A model generated the notes under the pieces. The model worked only from the letters and a program-made list of their open reading frames with translations. It made no database searches and was not told where the DNA came from. Of a stretch of 64,000 bases of DNA, positions 8,521 to 18,614 are shown piece by piece. Position numbers and translations under genes: made by a program. Source of the DNA: Histomonas meleagridis (lineage: Eukaryota > Parabasalia > Tritrichomonadida > Dientamoebidae); assembly GCA_020186115.1 (NCBI GenBank), contig WSYJ01000143.1:116327-180326 (forward strand), read 5' to 3'. Position 1 is the stretch's first letter, and every line of letters starts with the position of its first letter.

Positions 8521-11500
8521 TTATTTAAATGAAGATATTGATAGTTCATCTATTGTCTGTTCAATGATTTTTTGCTGATTTTTAAGATTCTCTCGAATAT
8601 CATCAGCACCATCACATCCATCGCATCCATTTAATAGTTTACTATCAATTTCTGTTAATTGTTTTTTAAGGTATTGGATTTGTGACATTTTATTATCTAT
8701 TTCTTCCATTGATATAGTATCATAATCTCCTTCTGTTTGATCACTTGATCTATTAATGATATTTTCTGAATATGATTTCTCTAATTTTTCTAATCTTTCG
8801 CGGAGTCTTTTAATCTCTTCTGAACTTTGTGATGCACTTTTTGTTTCTGAATTATTTTGATCTGTTTGTTGTATTTGACTGTTTTTATCATCATCTTCTA
8901 TATAGCTATAAGATGAGAATGGCATTGAAAAATCATTGTTCATCTTTTCTAAATCGAATCGGTTTCTTTTTGAAGGAATTATAAATTCATTTTCTGATTT
9001 ATCCGAATCAGATAAATTTTGAGATACTGAAAGATCATTGTTCATTTTTCCCAAATCTGATCTGTTTCTTTTTGATGGAAGTGAAATTTCTTTTTCTTTT
9101 GGCTCTAATTCTTCATTTTTCGTTTCGCTCATATTTATTCTGTTTCTATTTGATGCATCTGAAGTATCTGTTGCCTTTTTATCTGAATATTTGTTTGATG
9201 ATTTCGAGAAATTTTTGTTAATAACATCTATAACTATTTTGTTATTAGATAGTGTACGCACATTGTTTATATCATCTGAATTTGGGTTTCTTGAGGATTT
9301 TGATATATTACTTATATTTTTATCCATATTTGATTTGTTTTGTGATGTTGAAAATTGACTATTTATTTTCTCTAAATCTTTATTTACTGATGATTTTGAA
9401 GAATTATAATTATTTTCCACTAAATCTGATCTATTTTTATTTATAGGATTTGAAAAATTATCCTTTGCATTCTTTATATCTGAATTATTTGGTGAAACTG
9501 ATAATTCGTTATTCATTTTCTCTAAATCTGATCTATTTCTGTTTATAGGATTTGAAAAATTATCCTTTGCATTATTTATATCTGAATTATTTGGTGAAAC
9601 TGATAATTCGTTATTCATTTTCTCTAAATCTGATCGAATTGGAGATGTTGTATATTCAATATTTGCCTTTTCTAAATCCGATTTGATTCTTTTTGAACCA
9701 ATGCTGGTTGGGGAACTTGTGTCAAAGGAAGAAATAGATTCTGTCGCAATAACTTGTGTAGATTTTGTTGTTGTACCTGAATTTTGTATCCTTATTTTGG
9801 ATTGGTTAATATCTGATAAAGGCGATGGTGAACTTGATTGAACAGCTAATGGACTTGTTGTGAAAGAAGAACTTTGATTAGGCTCTGAAGAATTATATGA
9901 TGTAATAGTATTCCTTGAAGGTGATCTTGAAGATGTATTTAAAGGGCTTGAGCTTATACTTTTAGTTTTATATGAATTTGGTTGTTGGCGTAAAATGCTA
10001 GAGTTTGAAGTTGGAGAACTAAACAAATTTTGTTGATATTTCTCAGAGTTGGATATATTAGAACTAAAATGTGGCTTTTGTTTTGTTTCAGAGTTAGATA
10101 TATCTGGTCCAAATGAATTCGATTGCTTTTCTTCGATTTTACGAACTTTTGGTGGAAATATTTTTGGTTGTTCTTGATTAATGGGTGAATTAGAACTGAA
10201 CATATTTGGTTGTTGTTTTGTTTCAAAGTTAGATGTTGGGGAACTAGATGAATTTGATTGTTGTCTTATTTCTTTGTTGGTCATATTTGATAGAAATATT
10301 TTCGATTGAGGTGTTGTTTCGGAGTTAGATGCTTTTGTTCTTTCAGATTGAGATGTTGCTGCTTGTTGAATATGAGCTGCACTTGTTGATACATTCGATG
10401 GACTTTTATCACTACTTGATGAGATGCTTATTTGTGAAATATGTGAATAAGAAGATTCATCTGATGAAACATTAGAATTTGACATTTGTGAGTAATTTAT
10501 ATTTCTCCTAAATTTATTTTCACTTTCGCTATTTTGATTATCAGCAGGTATATGTATCGAGTTTTTGTTGAACTGAGATCGATTATTCATTGGAGATTGC
10601 CTTATTTCATATGTTGGATATAATTCTTCTGCTTTCGATGTTAACAAAATAGGAGATTCTGGTAATGATGATAATGATGGAGAAATTGTGTTTTCTTCTT
10701 CTTCATCTAAAGTAGAATCAGATAAATGAATTTTACTTCCGTTTTCATCGGTATTTTCTTCTATATATTTTAGCATGAACTTTATGATTCTTTGATTTAA
10801 GTGTGAACAAAGTACAGGTCTTTTATGAGGATCATAATTTAAAAGTTCAATAATTAATTCAGGTAAATCGTTATTTACATTACTATTATATGGAACCCAT
10901 TTAAGAAATTGAGGTGCAGGGCCAAGTATCATTTGAGTACGCCTCATTTGATCTTCAGGACTTAAAGAACCAAACATAGGTCCTTCAAAACAAAAGAATT
11001 CCCCAAGTATACAACCAACACTCCATGTATCAGATGAACAAAATGGTTTAATTGAATTCCATTCAGGAGCTCTATAAAACACTTGTTCATTAATAGTCCG
11101 AAAATAACTTCTAAAAACTTTTGGAGGTGGTGGCATTGAGGATTTTGGTGAAGCAAATGGATTTAATGGAGGAGGACGTAACGAAAGTGAATCATCAACA
11201 ATTATTGAAAAAGGTGAAAGATTTAAATACGAAAAACTAACTGAGTGAAGTGCTGATAAAACATTAATAATATTTGGTAAATGCTGATATAGAAAATTTC
11301 CAGAAATTGAATTTATTGTTCCATAATCAGCAAGAGTTACCATTGGTAAAGGTTCAACAACATAGAAAATATGAAGATATTTTGGAACAACTGAAGAACG
11401 AATTACATCTAAAGAAGATATATGTGTTTGAAAGAAAACTGCTTCACAACGAAACATTTCATAATTTTTGCAAAGGAAAAGAACTCTTTCAATAAGTAGT

Positions 11501-11652
11501 TTTTGTGGAATTGTTATCATTTGAAGATCATATTTGGTCATTAAAAATTTTTTTTTCGTTTTCTTTTGAACTACAATATAGGATTCGTAGGATTTGCACT
11601 GTGGCGAGAAATAGTTTTCTAAAAATTTGAATTCGTGAAGTCTTGAATGCAT
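8521..11652 (-). CDS. CMGC-like pseudokinase with a long Ser/Asn-rich tail
   Basis: A 1043-residue protein from ATG 11652. Residues 1 to about 295 are a kinase fold of CDK/CMGC type: YRAPEWNSIKPFCSSDTWSVGCILGEFF is a good APE/subdomain IX match. Catalytic motifs are lost: HRDLKPxN reads YLNLSPFS, so the catalytic Asp is Asn and the Lys is Ser, and no DFG is present. The remaining ~740 residues are low-complexity Ser/Asn/Gln/Lys-rich, with two tandem 34-residue units starting RSDLEKMNNELSVSP (DNA about 9433-9636) and several single RSDLEK/RFDLEK echoes, then a C-terminal coiled coil (about 955-1030). It is probably a regulatory scaffold. The target is unknown. Confidence 0.85.
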   Translation of the reverse strand: MHSRLHEFKFLENYFSPQCKSYESYIVVQKKTKKKFLMTKYDLQMITIPQKLLIERVLFLCKNYEMFRCEAVFFQTHISSLDVIRSSVVPKYLHIFYVVEPLPMVTLADYGTINSISGNFLYQHLPNIINVLSALHSVSFSYLNLSPFSIIVDDSLSLRPPPLNPFASPKSSMPPPPKVFRSYFRTINEQVFYRAPEWNSIKPFCSSDTWSVGCILGEFFCFEGPMFGSLSPEDQMRRTQMILGPAPQFLKWVPYNSNVNNDLPELIIELLNYDPHKRPVLCSHLNQRIIKFMLKYIEENTDENGSKIHLSDSTLDEEEENTISPSLSSLPESPILLTSKAEELYPTYEIRQSPMNNRSQFNKNSIHIPADNQNSESENKFRRNINYSQMSNSNVSSDESSYSHISQISISSSSDKSPSNVSTSAAHIQQAATSQSERTKASNSETTPQSKIFLSNMTNKEIRQQSNSSSSPTSNFETKQQPNMFSSNSPINQEQPKIFPPKVRKIEEKQSNSFGPDISNSETKQKPHFSSNISNSEKYQQNLFSSPTSNSSILRQQPNSYKTKSISSSPLNTSSRSPSRNTITSYNSSEPNQSSSFTTSPLAVQSSSPSPLSDINQSKIRIQNSGTTTKSTQVIATESISSFDTSSPTSIGSKRIKSDLEKANIEYTTSPIRSDLEKMNNELSVSPNNSDINNAKDNFSNPINRNRSDLEKMNNELSVSPNNSDIKNAKDNFSNPINKNRSDLVENNYNSSKSSVNKDLEKINSQFSTSQNKSNMDKNISNISKSSRNPNSDDINNVRTLSNNKIVIDVINKNFSKSSNKYSDKKATDTSDASNRNRINMSETKNEELEPKEKEISLPSKRNRSDLGKMNNDLSVSQNLSDSDKSENEFIIPSKRNRFDLEKMNNDFSMPFSSYSYIEDDDKNSQIQQTDQNNSETKSASQSSEEIKRLRERLEKLEKSYSENIINRSSDQTEGDYDTISMEEIDNKMSQIQYLKKQLTEIDSKLLNGCDGCDGADDIRENLKNQQKIIEQTIDELSISSFK
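9433..9636 (-). repeat. two tandem 102-bp coding repeats inside the pseudokinase tail
   Basis: Two adjacent 34-codon units beginning RSDLEKMNNELSVSPNNSDI differ by only a few substitutions (SDINNAKD/SDIKNAKD, PINRN/PINKN). Diverged RSDL-type starts flank them on both sides. This indicates recent slippage or unequal exchange within an older repeat. Boundaries are approximate. Confidence 0.75.
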
Positions 11653-11826
11653 TTTTTATCTTTTACTTAACGTATGAAATACCGTTTATTTTTTCTTCAC
11701 TAAATTTTGTGTTTTCTTCTAATATTTAAGCATTGTATAACTAATCACTGTTTCTTCACAAGAGAATGAAATTATTTTATAAGAAAAGCAATGATTTATT
11801 TTCAAATTTTAAAGATACATATATAT

Positions 11827-12297
11827 TTATTTTGCAAATGGATTTGCATGAATAGTTATGGACTTTATACGTACTGGTTTAATGGGGTAAAAGTCTTCTA
11901 GAGTAGGAATACGATTAATTGATTCAACGTTATTCAATCCAAATATTACGTGTCCAAACCCACAGTATTCACCATTTAGCTGTGGCTGAGGAGAAACAGT
12001 GATAAAGAATTGAGAACGAACAGATTCTTTTTCTGCGTATCCAAGAACCCCTGGTTCATTAAATTTTGCTGTTGGCTGAACTTCAACAGACTCACCTAAT
12101 GCACTTCTTCCACCAATTCCTGTTTTTGAGTTGTCTCCTGTTTGTATCAGAAATCCTGGAATAATTCGATGAAAAGCCAAACCATTATAAAATCCACTAG
12201 CACACAAAGCCAGGAAATTTTTGCATGCATCTGGTGCTTCATCACAAAATAATTCGACTTTAATATCGCCAACGTCGGTGTGAATTGTTAACGACAT
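11827..12297 (-). CDS. PPIL3: cyclophilin-type peptidyl-prolyl isomerase, PPIL3-like
   Basis: A 156-residue single-domain cyclophilin. The start MSLTIHTDVGDIKVELFCDEAPDACKNFLALC and the ending TIHANPFAK are diagnostic for the PPIL3 branch, which is associated with the spliceosome in animals and plants. FHRIIPGFLIQTGD and SQFFIT retain the catalytic Arg and Phe/Gln positions. FDGK-type active-site strands are slightly changed (VSPQPQLNGEYCGFGHVI). The ATG at 12297 is chosen because homology begins there; the frame extends upstream without an ATG. It diverges from the ankyrin locus with a 30-bp gap. Presence of a PPIL3 relative fits an organism that still splices. Confidence 0.92.
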   Translation of the reverse strand: MSLTIHTDVGDIKVELFCDEAPDACKNFLALCASGFYNGLAFHRIIPGFLIQTGDNSKTGIGGRSALGESVEVQPTAKFNEPGVLGYAEKESVRSQFFITVSPQPQLNGEYCGFGHVIFGLNNVESINRIPTLEDFYPIKPVRIKSITIHANPFAK

Positions 12298-12327
12298 TTT
12301 TCTGTCACTTTTTTCATAAATAAAAAA
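12298..12327. promoter_or_regulatory. 30-bp divergent promoter gap with GTCACTTTTTT
   Basis: The gap between the PPIL3-like ATG (12297) and the ankyrin-locus ATG (12328) contains GTCACTTTTTT at 12304-12314. TCACT fits the T. vaginalis initiator consensus TCA+1Y(T/A). The ankyrin side is a pseudogene, so only one direction need be active now. Confidence 0.5.
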
Positions 12328-15320
12328 ATGGGAAACAACAATACTCGTATTCAATCTTCAAACAAAAATGATATTCAATCATTACTTTTGATTGAGAAAA
12401 TGATATATGAATTAAGTGATGATCTCATGAATGAAACAGTTAATTCAATTATGAATTTTCTTGATGAAAATATAAACTCATTCAATATAGTTATTTGCCG
12501 ATTAATATATTCATCATATGTTTCACAAATGAAAAATGTTAGTTTTTATTATAATTTTTTGAAAGTTATTGAAGAAAAAGAAGCCGAAATAAGAAAAGTT
12601 AAACAACCAATTACAGAAGTTTTTATTAATTTTCTTATAAATCAAATACAACAAATTATTTTTTGGTAAAATTATTCGAACAAAATATTATTGATGATAA
12701 TACTTTAAAAAAGAAAAAAACATTATACTTTGCTCATTATATGGATCTAGCAGATATAAAATATATAAACTCTCGGTTTAAGAAAATATTCATGAATTTA
12801 CCAAATCTTGCTCGAATAAAAAATAACGATTGGGAACTTCATAAGCAATTCATTAAAGAAGGACATAATCCAAATGTAATTGCAAAAATAATTCGAAATG
12901 ATGAAGTCGAAAAACTTCAAGAAATTTCATCACAAACAAATTTTAATTTTAATCAAACAATTGAGCCATCACTTTATGAAAGTTGTGATTTTATTAATCA
13001 TTTCGTTTCATTAATTGATTATGCAGCATTTTTTGGATAAATTCAATGTTTTAAATATTTACTAATGAATGGTGCAAATGTCGAAAACACAGGTAAATAT
13101 GCAGTTGCAAATGGAAATGAAGAAATCATTCATTTATGTGAACAAAATCATTCAACATTTAAAGATGCTTATAAAGCAGCAATTAGATTCCATCGAAATG
13201 ATATTTTTAAATATCTTTATGAAAATCAAATTGTTGCAATAGGAAATATGAGTGATCTTGGAATAAAATGTATAAAATATGATAACTTTGAAATTCTTTC
13301 TTTTCTAGAAGAAAATGGTATGGCAATATATGATTCATTTTTGGTTGAATCATCTAAAATTGGTAATATGTTTCTTGTTAAACATTTTATAAATTATAAT
13401 TATCCGAATGATATTTTATTGTCCTTATTAGAAATTGAAAATTTTGATGTTATTAAATTCATTATTGAAAATAAGAAAATTGATTCCAAAAAATATTTAT
13501 TAATTTTGTATTATGTAAATCTTGTTGATTTATAATTTTAATAAATTATTTGGAATTTATTTAAATAATTTAAAACGCCATTAATGATTTCTGCTGAAAA
13601 AGATTATGCAGATATTGTTGAAATTCTTCTTCAACAAAAAGAAGTTAATGTTAATGAAATAGATTTTTATTGATTTTATTTAATGTTTTTAATAAAAATT
13701 TAGTATTTCATTGTATAATTTGGAGTTATATATTATTATATATGACAGCACTTATGTATGCATCACTTTGTGGTAAAACTGAAATAGTTAAATTACTTCT
13801 CGCCAATCAAAATGTAGATATTAATGCTAAAAATGTAATTTTTTTTTGTTTTGATGTTCATTTCTAAATTTTCTTGTTCTTATTCAATATTTGGAATTTA
13901 TTTAAATCATTTAAAACAGCATTAATTTATGCATCTCAATATGAATATGTTGAAATTGTTAAGTTACTTCTTGAACAAGAGGGAATAGATGTTTTGACTG
14001 CTTCTATTAATTTATATTACATATTATATGTTATAATATTTTGATGTCTCAATATATTACATGGATTATAATCAAAGTATTTTTGACTGCATTTTTTTAT
14101 GCTTACAGCAATTGTTCTTCTGAAATTATTAAATTACTTCTAGAACATGATGAAGTTAAAAATGATATAAAAAGAATTTCTTTGTTTGTCAAAATAATCA
14201 AATTTTCCTTTTAATGTTTTAAATTTATATTAGGGATTTCTTCATTAAATTTTATTTTGCTCTTCATTTTCTATGTGAATGTAATAACATCGAAATTGTT
14301 AAATTACTTCTTAAAGAAGGAGTTGATGTTAATCCAAAAAATTTTTAATTTTTTAATTTCAATTTTGTTTCGATGATTTTATGTTTAGTTATTAATGTAT
14401 GGAGTTTAACTAAATATATTAAAACAGTTCTCATGATTGCATGTGAGAAAGGTCATACAGAAATTGTTAAATTACTTCTTGAACAAGAAGGAATTGATGT
14501 TAACGCTAAAAATATTTATTTATTTTAATTAATATATCAAAACAATAATTGGAAATTATTTCAAATTTTTAAAACAGTACTTATGTATGCAGCTGAAAAT
14601 GGCCATACAGAAATTGTTAAATATCTTCTTGAACAAGAAGGAATTGAAATAAATGTCAAAAATATTTATTTGTTTTGTTTGATGTTTCAAAATTGTATTG
14701 GATAATTATTTGATTTATTTAAAACAGCACTTATGTATGCATCAGAAAATGGTCATACAGAAATTGTTAAATGACTTCTTGAACAAGAGGAAATTGAGAT
14801 AAATAATAAAGATATTCATTTTTTGAATTCAATTCTTCTTTTGTTAACTTTCTGTTTTAAAAATATATTTGGAAATTAATCAAATTATTTAAAACATCTC
14901 TAATGATTGCATCTGAAAAAGGCTTTGTTGGAATAGTTAAACTATTTATTGCTTGCAAAGGGATAAATATTAATGAAAGAGGTGTTTATTCGTTGTGTTT
15001 CGAATTTTTTTCATAAATTTTATGTTTTTAAATAATATTTAGAAATTATTTAAATTATTTAAAACACCTCTTATGTTTGCAGCAGAAAATGGTCATGTAG
15101 AAACTGTTAAGTTTCTACTTGAACAACAAAAAATTGATATTAATGCGAAAGATGTTTGTTTTTATTGGTTCAAGTTTATTTTAATGATTTGATTTTTCAT
15201 AACAAAATTTAAAAATTAAATAAAATATTTGATACAGTCATCATATTAGAAGCTAGAAATGGTCATATGAAAGTAGTCGATTTGAAAAAAAATTCATCTA
15301 CAGAATTTGAAAAAAGTTAA
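12328..15320 (+). pseudogene. DUF3447/ankyrin-repeat gene, broken, with intron-like spacers
   Basis: The first block (12328-13535) matches the DUF3447 N-terminal region of the better copy at 26124-28119 but has two lesions: a frameshift in a T run near 12655-12662, and a TAA at 13038-13040 where the relative has TCA (Ser). Then come about ten single ankyrin units (e.g. ACA codons opening units at 14424, 14574, 14724, 14894, 15064 and 15234), spaced by exactly 150 or 170 bp in this part. Each is separated by an AT-rich spacer of 63 or 83 nt. One unit carries an internal TGA near 14772. The last unit runs in frame to its own TAA at 15318-15320. The ancestral protein was probably an intracellular ankyrin scaffold; function is unknown. 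Confidence 0.85.
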
Positions 15321-15891
15321 TACAACTATTTTCTAGCAAAAGCTGAAGAAATAAAAACGGATTTAATCCATTTTATTTTTTAACAAAAAATGAGATTGCA
15401 AGTTATCATCATGTAAAAATATATTAATATATTTTTAAAATTTTTTTATTTTTAACTGTGTAAACTATTTTCATACGGTATCAAAATATATACCAGTATA
15501 AAAAATGGGAAAAAACTATCAAATTTAACAATAATGTATAATAATAACATTATCTCTTTTACTATGATGATCATAATTTTGATTATTTACTTATTACATA
15601 AAAAATTTTAAAACTAGTGAAAGTTTACACCAATTGAAACATATTTAGAATGTTATCGATAATTCGTATCTAACATATATAAATATTTATACCCAATGGG
15701 TTGTTGTTCTCATACAATATTTACATGTTGAACATTTAAATCAAAAATCAAATTTCTTCATTCTAAATATCAACTGATCAATTTTGGTATTATTTATTAT
15801 AATATATTACTCCATGACAGCAATTTCTATACAAAATTACAATAATATTTATAACTTTCACCAAAATTATTTATATTTTTAGTTTACATAT
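15321..15891. other. AT-rich intergenic stretch
   Basis: More than 80% A+T by eye. I see no open frame of note, no repeats beyond homopolymer runs, and no RNA gene. Confidence 0.5.
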
Positions 15892-16665
15892 TTATAATTT
15901 TTTTCTTGTCGATACATATTTATCGATTACATCAATTACACATTTTGCGCCCCAATGCTTTGCAGCTTCATGCATTTCCTCTTGAGTTTCATCATTTAAT
16001 TCGCGTGTTAAAGCAGAAATTATTATGTTTTCGACTTCTTTTTCGCCCGACAATCGCAAATACTTAACCAACCAAACTAGTGGAATAAGGTCAAATGTCC
16101 GCGGAGACATTATTTGGCCGGTGTACATATACTCAACGAAGTATTGCATGGTTGGCAATGATATTGGGCGTGGAGATTTCCATTCCCCATTCATAACCTC
16201 AAGTGAATTGGTGATTATCATGGAACGAAAATACCGGGAACGTACAGCAAGAATCGCACGATGTACAGGAACAACGCAATTATCTTCGGTTATTAATTTG
16301 AAATCTGTGGTGGATGAATCATGCATAAGTTTTCGCATGTCTTCAACAAATGTGGATTCTTGTAATGATTGAGGTTGGTTAAGTTGACATTTCTGGAAAA
16401 TAGGTGAAAGAGATCTTCGAGCTGGAAGATCAGAATAAGTGTATAATAAAATAGCACGGAGTTCTTCACTGCTGGAATTCTGAATGATTTCAAGCGCTTC
16501 ATCTGGATGTTCGGCAAATAATTGCCAACGACACTTAAGAATTGGTGTGTGAAGAACCATTTGATTGCCATCATTTGTTTGAACACGAACAATCGATTCT
16601 TCAGGCCATTGTATTCTTTCCATTGAATGATAGAACTCTGGAAGTGTTTTAGTTATTTCATCCAT
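15892..16665 (-). CDS. BTB/POZ-domain protein
   Basis: A 257-residue protein from ATG 16665. Residues about 119-215 are a BTB/POZ domain (DFKLITEDNCVVPVHRAILAVRSRYFRSMI, then a YFVEYMYTGQI strand-helix). The N-terminal part (about 20-75: VRVQTNDGNQMVLHTPILKCRW) looks like a second, degenerate BTB half, so a tandem-BTB arrangement is possible. No Kelch or other partner domain is present. BTB proteins usually act as dimeric adaptors, often for CUL3 ligases; a cullin-like gene is at 40220, but a functional link is speculation. AAAAGTGACAC lies 10 nt upstream of the ATG. Confidence 0.85.
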   Translation of the reverse strand: MDEITKTLPEFYHSMERIQWPEESIVRVQTNDGNQMVLHTPILKCRWQLFAEHPDEALEIIQNSSSEELRAILLYTYSDLPARRSLSPIFQKCQLNQPQSLQESTFVEDMRKLMHDSSTTDFKLITEDNCVVPVHRAILAVRSRYFRSMIITNSLEVMNGEWKSPRPISLPTMQYFVEYMYTGQIMSPRTFDLIPLVWLVKYLRLSGEKEVENIIISALTRELNDETQEEMHEAAKHWGAKCVIDVIDKYVSTRKKL

Positions 16666-17270
16666 TAGGATTTGAGTGTCACTTTTGGCCTATTTTTCTC
16701 TTTATTCAAATGAAAGTAAAAAATGTTAAAAAAAGAATAAAATGAATCTTTTTTTATTAAAGTATTCATGTTTAGACAAGCTTTAATATAATGGATAACA
16801 AAATGTGATGAACTTTGATTTTTTATTTTAATAGTTTAAAATCATTAATAATCTGTATTTAAGGAAAAAAGAAAAAGCGCCACTATATTAGAAGGGCCTT
16901 TTTAAGAAATTGAAATTTACCGTAAAAATACTTATTAACTTATTTTGAATAATCATTTTGAAAAATTGTAATTTTATATAAATATGATTCATCAAAAATA
17001 TTTTTTTTGCAAAAAAGTAAACAATCTCTAAATGCCTTTTTTTGTTCAATATTAAATTTACTGATTTATATTCAGAGATCGTAATAATAGCGTTATACAT
17101 TAAAGTATGTTTGTATCAAAAAAATGATAAAATAGAAATGGATTCGTCCATTCAACAATTTCATTATGATGAGATTATGGCACGCAAAGAAAAAATGTTT
17201 TAAATTTGTTTTCCGATGTTTACACAATTTTAAGCACTGAAATTTTCAGAAATCCTACAGACAATTTTCA
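16666..17270. other. divergent intergenic region with GTGTCACTTTT
   Basis: Between the BTB gene and the R-SNARE gene. GTGTCACTTTT is at 16676-16686 and AAGCGCCACTATAT near 16875. Otherwise AT-rich with no credible coding region. Confidence 0.45.
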
Positions 17271-18002
17271 ATGTCGACAAACTGTGTTTTTATTGCTGTA
17301 TATAACGGAACAAAGGCATTAGCAGTCCACACTCCAGTGATGGGCAATTATGACCAACTTTATCTTAACATATATAACAATGGAATTAAATCTCCAATGA
17401 TTTTCCGCCAAGCAAATAACTCGCTTATTGGAATACTCCACGATGACAATGACTTTAACATAATGCTGGTTACAAGCGGTGGACAAATGGACGAAAAAAT
17501 TATGGGTGATTTCCTACAATCAATCCGTGGAAAATTTTTGTCACAATACGCAGCACAATGGAAAACTGCCGAACACTTACAGTTCCAAGATTCATTTAAA
17601 CCGTACTTAGAAGAAATACAACGTCAAATCGAAAGAGGTACAAGGGCAAAAATCGCACAAATCAAAACAAATCTTGATGACACAGTTGTAAAAATGAAGG
17701 ATAATTTACGAGAAGCCATCCTTCGCGGTGAAGTTATTGAAGAATTAGATGAAGATGCACAAGAAGTAGAAACCAAGTCAACTGAATTCAACAAACAATC
17801 AACCAAATTGAAGAAATACTTTTGGTGGAACCGATTCAAGTTTTGGATTTTGATAGGTGTTGGTGTTCTTATTATTTTATACTTATTACTTGTAATTGGT
17901 TGTGGTGGTTTTGATCTTAAACCTAGATGTAGATCTTCTCCAGAAGTAAAGCCGACCCCAACACCAGCTCCAGAACCAGAAAATTTAGTAAATAATAAGT
18001 AA
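17271..18002 (+). CDS. longin-type R-SNARE (VAMP7/synaptobrevin-like) with a luminal Pro-rich tail
   Basis: A 243-residue protein from ATG 17271. Residues 1 to about 118 form a longin-like domain. Residues about 123-183 are a SNARE motif with the zero-layer Arg152 in the typical LRGEVIEEL context and the basic KLKKYFWWNRFK juxtamembrane signature. A transmembrane helix follows (about 188-208). Unlike most synaptobrevins, about 35 residues continue past the membrane, Cys- and Pro-rich (PTPTPAPEPEN), predicted luminal or extracellular. R-SNAREs drive fusion at late endosomal, lysosomal or plasma membranes. The next gene starts 51 bp downstream. Confidence 0.9.
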   Translation: MSTNCVFIAVYNGTKALAVHTPVMGNYDQLYLNIYNNGIKSPMIFRQANNSLIGILHDDNDFNIMLVTSGGQMDEKIMGDFLQSIRGKFLSQYAAQWKTAEHLQFQDSFKPYLEEIQRQIERGTRAKIAQIKTNLDDTVVKMKDNLREAILRGEVIEELDEDAQEVETKSTEFNKQSTKLKKYFWWNRFKFWILIGVGVLIILYLLLVIGCGGFDLKPRCRSSPEVKPTPTPAPEPENLVNNK

Positions 18003-18017
18003 AACAATGTTTTTCTT

Positions 18018-18040
18018 AACGTTCGAAAGTGTCACTTTTT
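18018..18040 (+). promoter_or_regulatory. AACGTTCG + GTGTCACTTTTT upstream of the coiled-coil gene
   Basis: Within the 51-bp gap, AACGTTCG (18018-18025) and GTGTCACTTTTT (18029-18040) lie 14-36 nt before ATG 18054. The second word contains TCACT, a fit to the trichomonad initiator. This is the cleanest pairing of the two recurring words in the window. Confidence 0.5.
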
Positions 18041-18053
18041 ATTATTTCTTCAG

Positions 18054-18413
18054 ATGAAAAAAAATAAAAGTCCAAAGAAACCAGATAATAAAGAATTGGA
18101 ACCTTTAAAAAGGAAACTAATTCAAGATGCTAAGGAACTAGAGGAAATTATAATGATTGAAATGTCTGTCAATTCTCAAATTGAACATTCAAAGAAAAAA
18201 AATCAGGAACTTAAGGAAAACCTGAGGAAAGAAGAGGAAACATTAAGTGAATTGCAAAACCTCTGTGATTATGAAATAAAATTACAGGATCAAAACAATG
18301 ATGAAGGAAAGACAAAAGAAGATAATCAAACAGAATACATAATTCAGTTAGAAAAAGAAGTGCGTTTACTGTATGAGAAACGTGCACAACTTTTAAAACA
18401 ATCACAGTATTAA
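18054..18413 (+). CDS. small coiled-coil protein, unrecognised
   Basis: A 119-residue, highly charged protein from ATG 18054. A basic N-terminus (KKNKSPKKPDNK) is followed by two predicted coiled-coil stretches (about residues 18-72 and 92-117). No domain family is recognised. The short promoter gap with clear core-promoter-like words supports it being expressed on its own. Confidence 0.65.
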   Translation: MKKNKSPKKPDNKELEPLKRKLIQDAKELEEIIMIEMSVNSQIEHSKKKNQELKENLRKEEETLSELQNLCDYEIKLQDQNNDEGKTKEDNQTEYIIQLEKEVRLLYEKRAQLLKQSQY

Positions 18414-18614
18414 TAATCAAATTAGATTTTTTTTAAATAAACGATTGTCATAATTTTTTTTTTGTTTTCTAGGTACAAGTAATAACAAACATAAATTTAT
18501 GTTGATTAATTTCCTTTTTTTCATATTTTTTTTTTCAGCCATGTCACATTGTTTGATGTCAATTATTTATGTAGAAAAAGTTAAATTTTCTGATAAAAAC
18601 AAAATGTCATTAAA

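Noticed and set aside
12600-12700. A short intron instead of a frameshift at the T run near 12655-12662.
   Set aside because: The protein similarity to the 28-kb copy continues directly across a one-base shift, and an in-frame TAA follows at 13038, so a pseudogene is simpler.
16888-17100. Minus-strand 70-codon frame rich in Lys/Ile/Phe/Asn.
   Set aside because: The composition is what random very AT-rich DNA gives, with no domain and no promoter words at its start.
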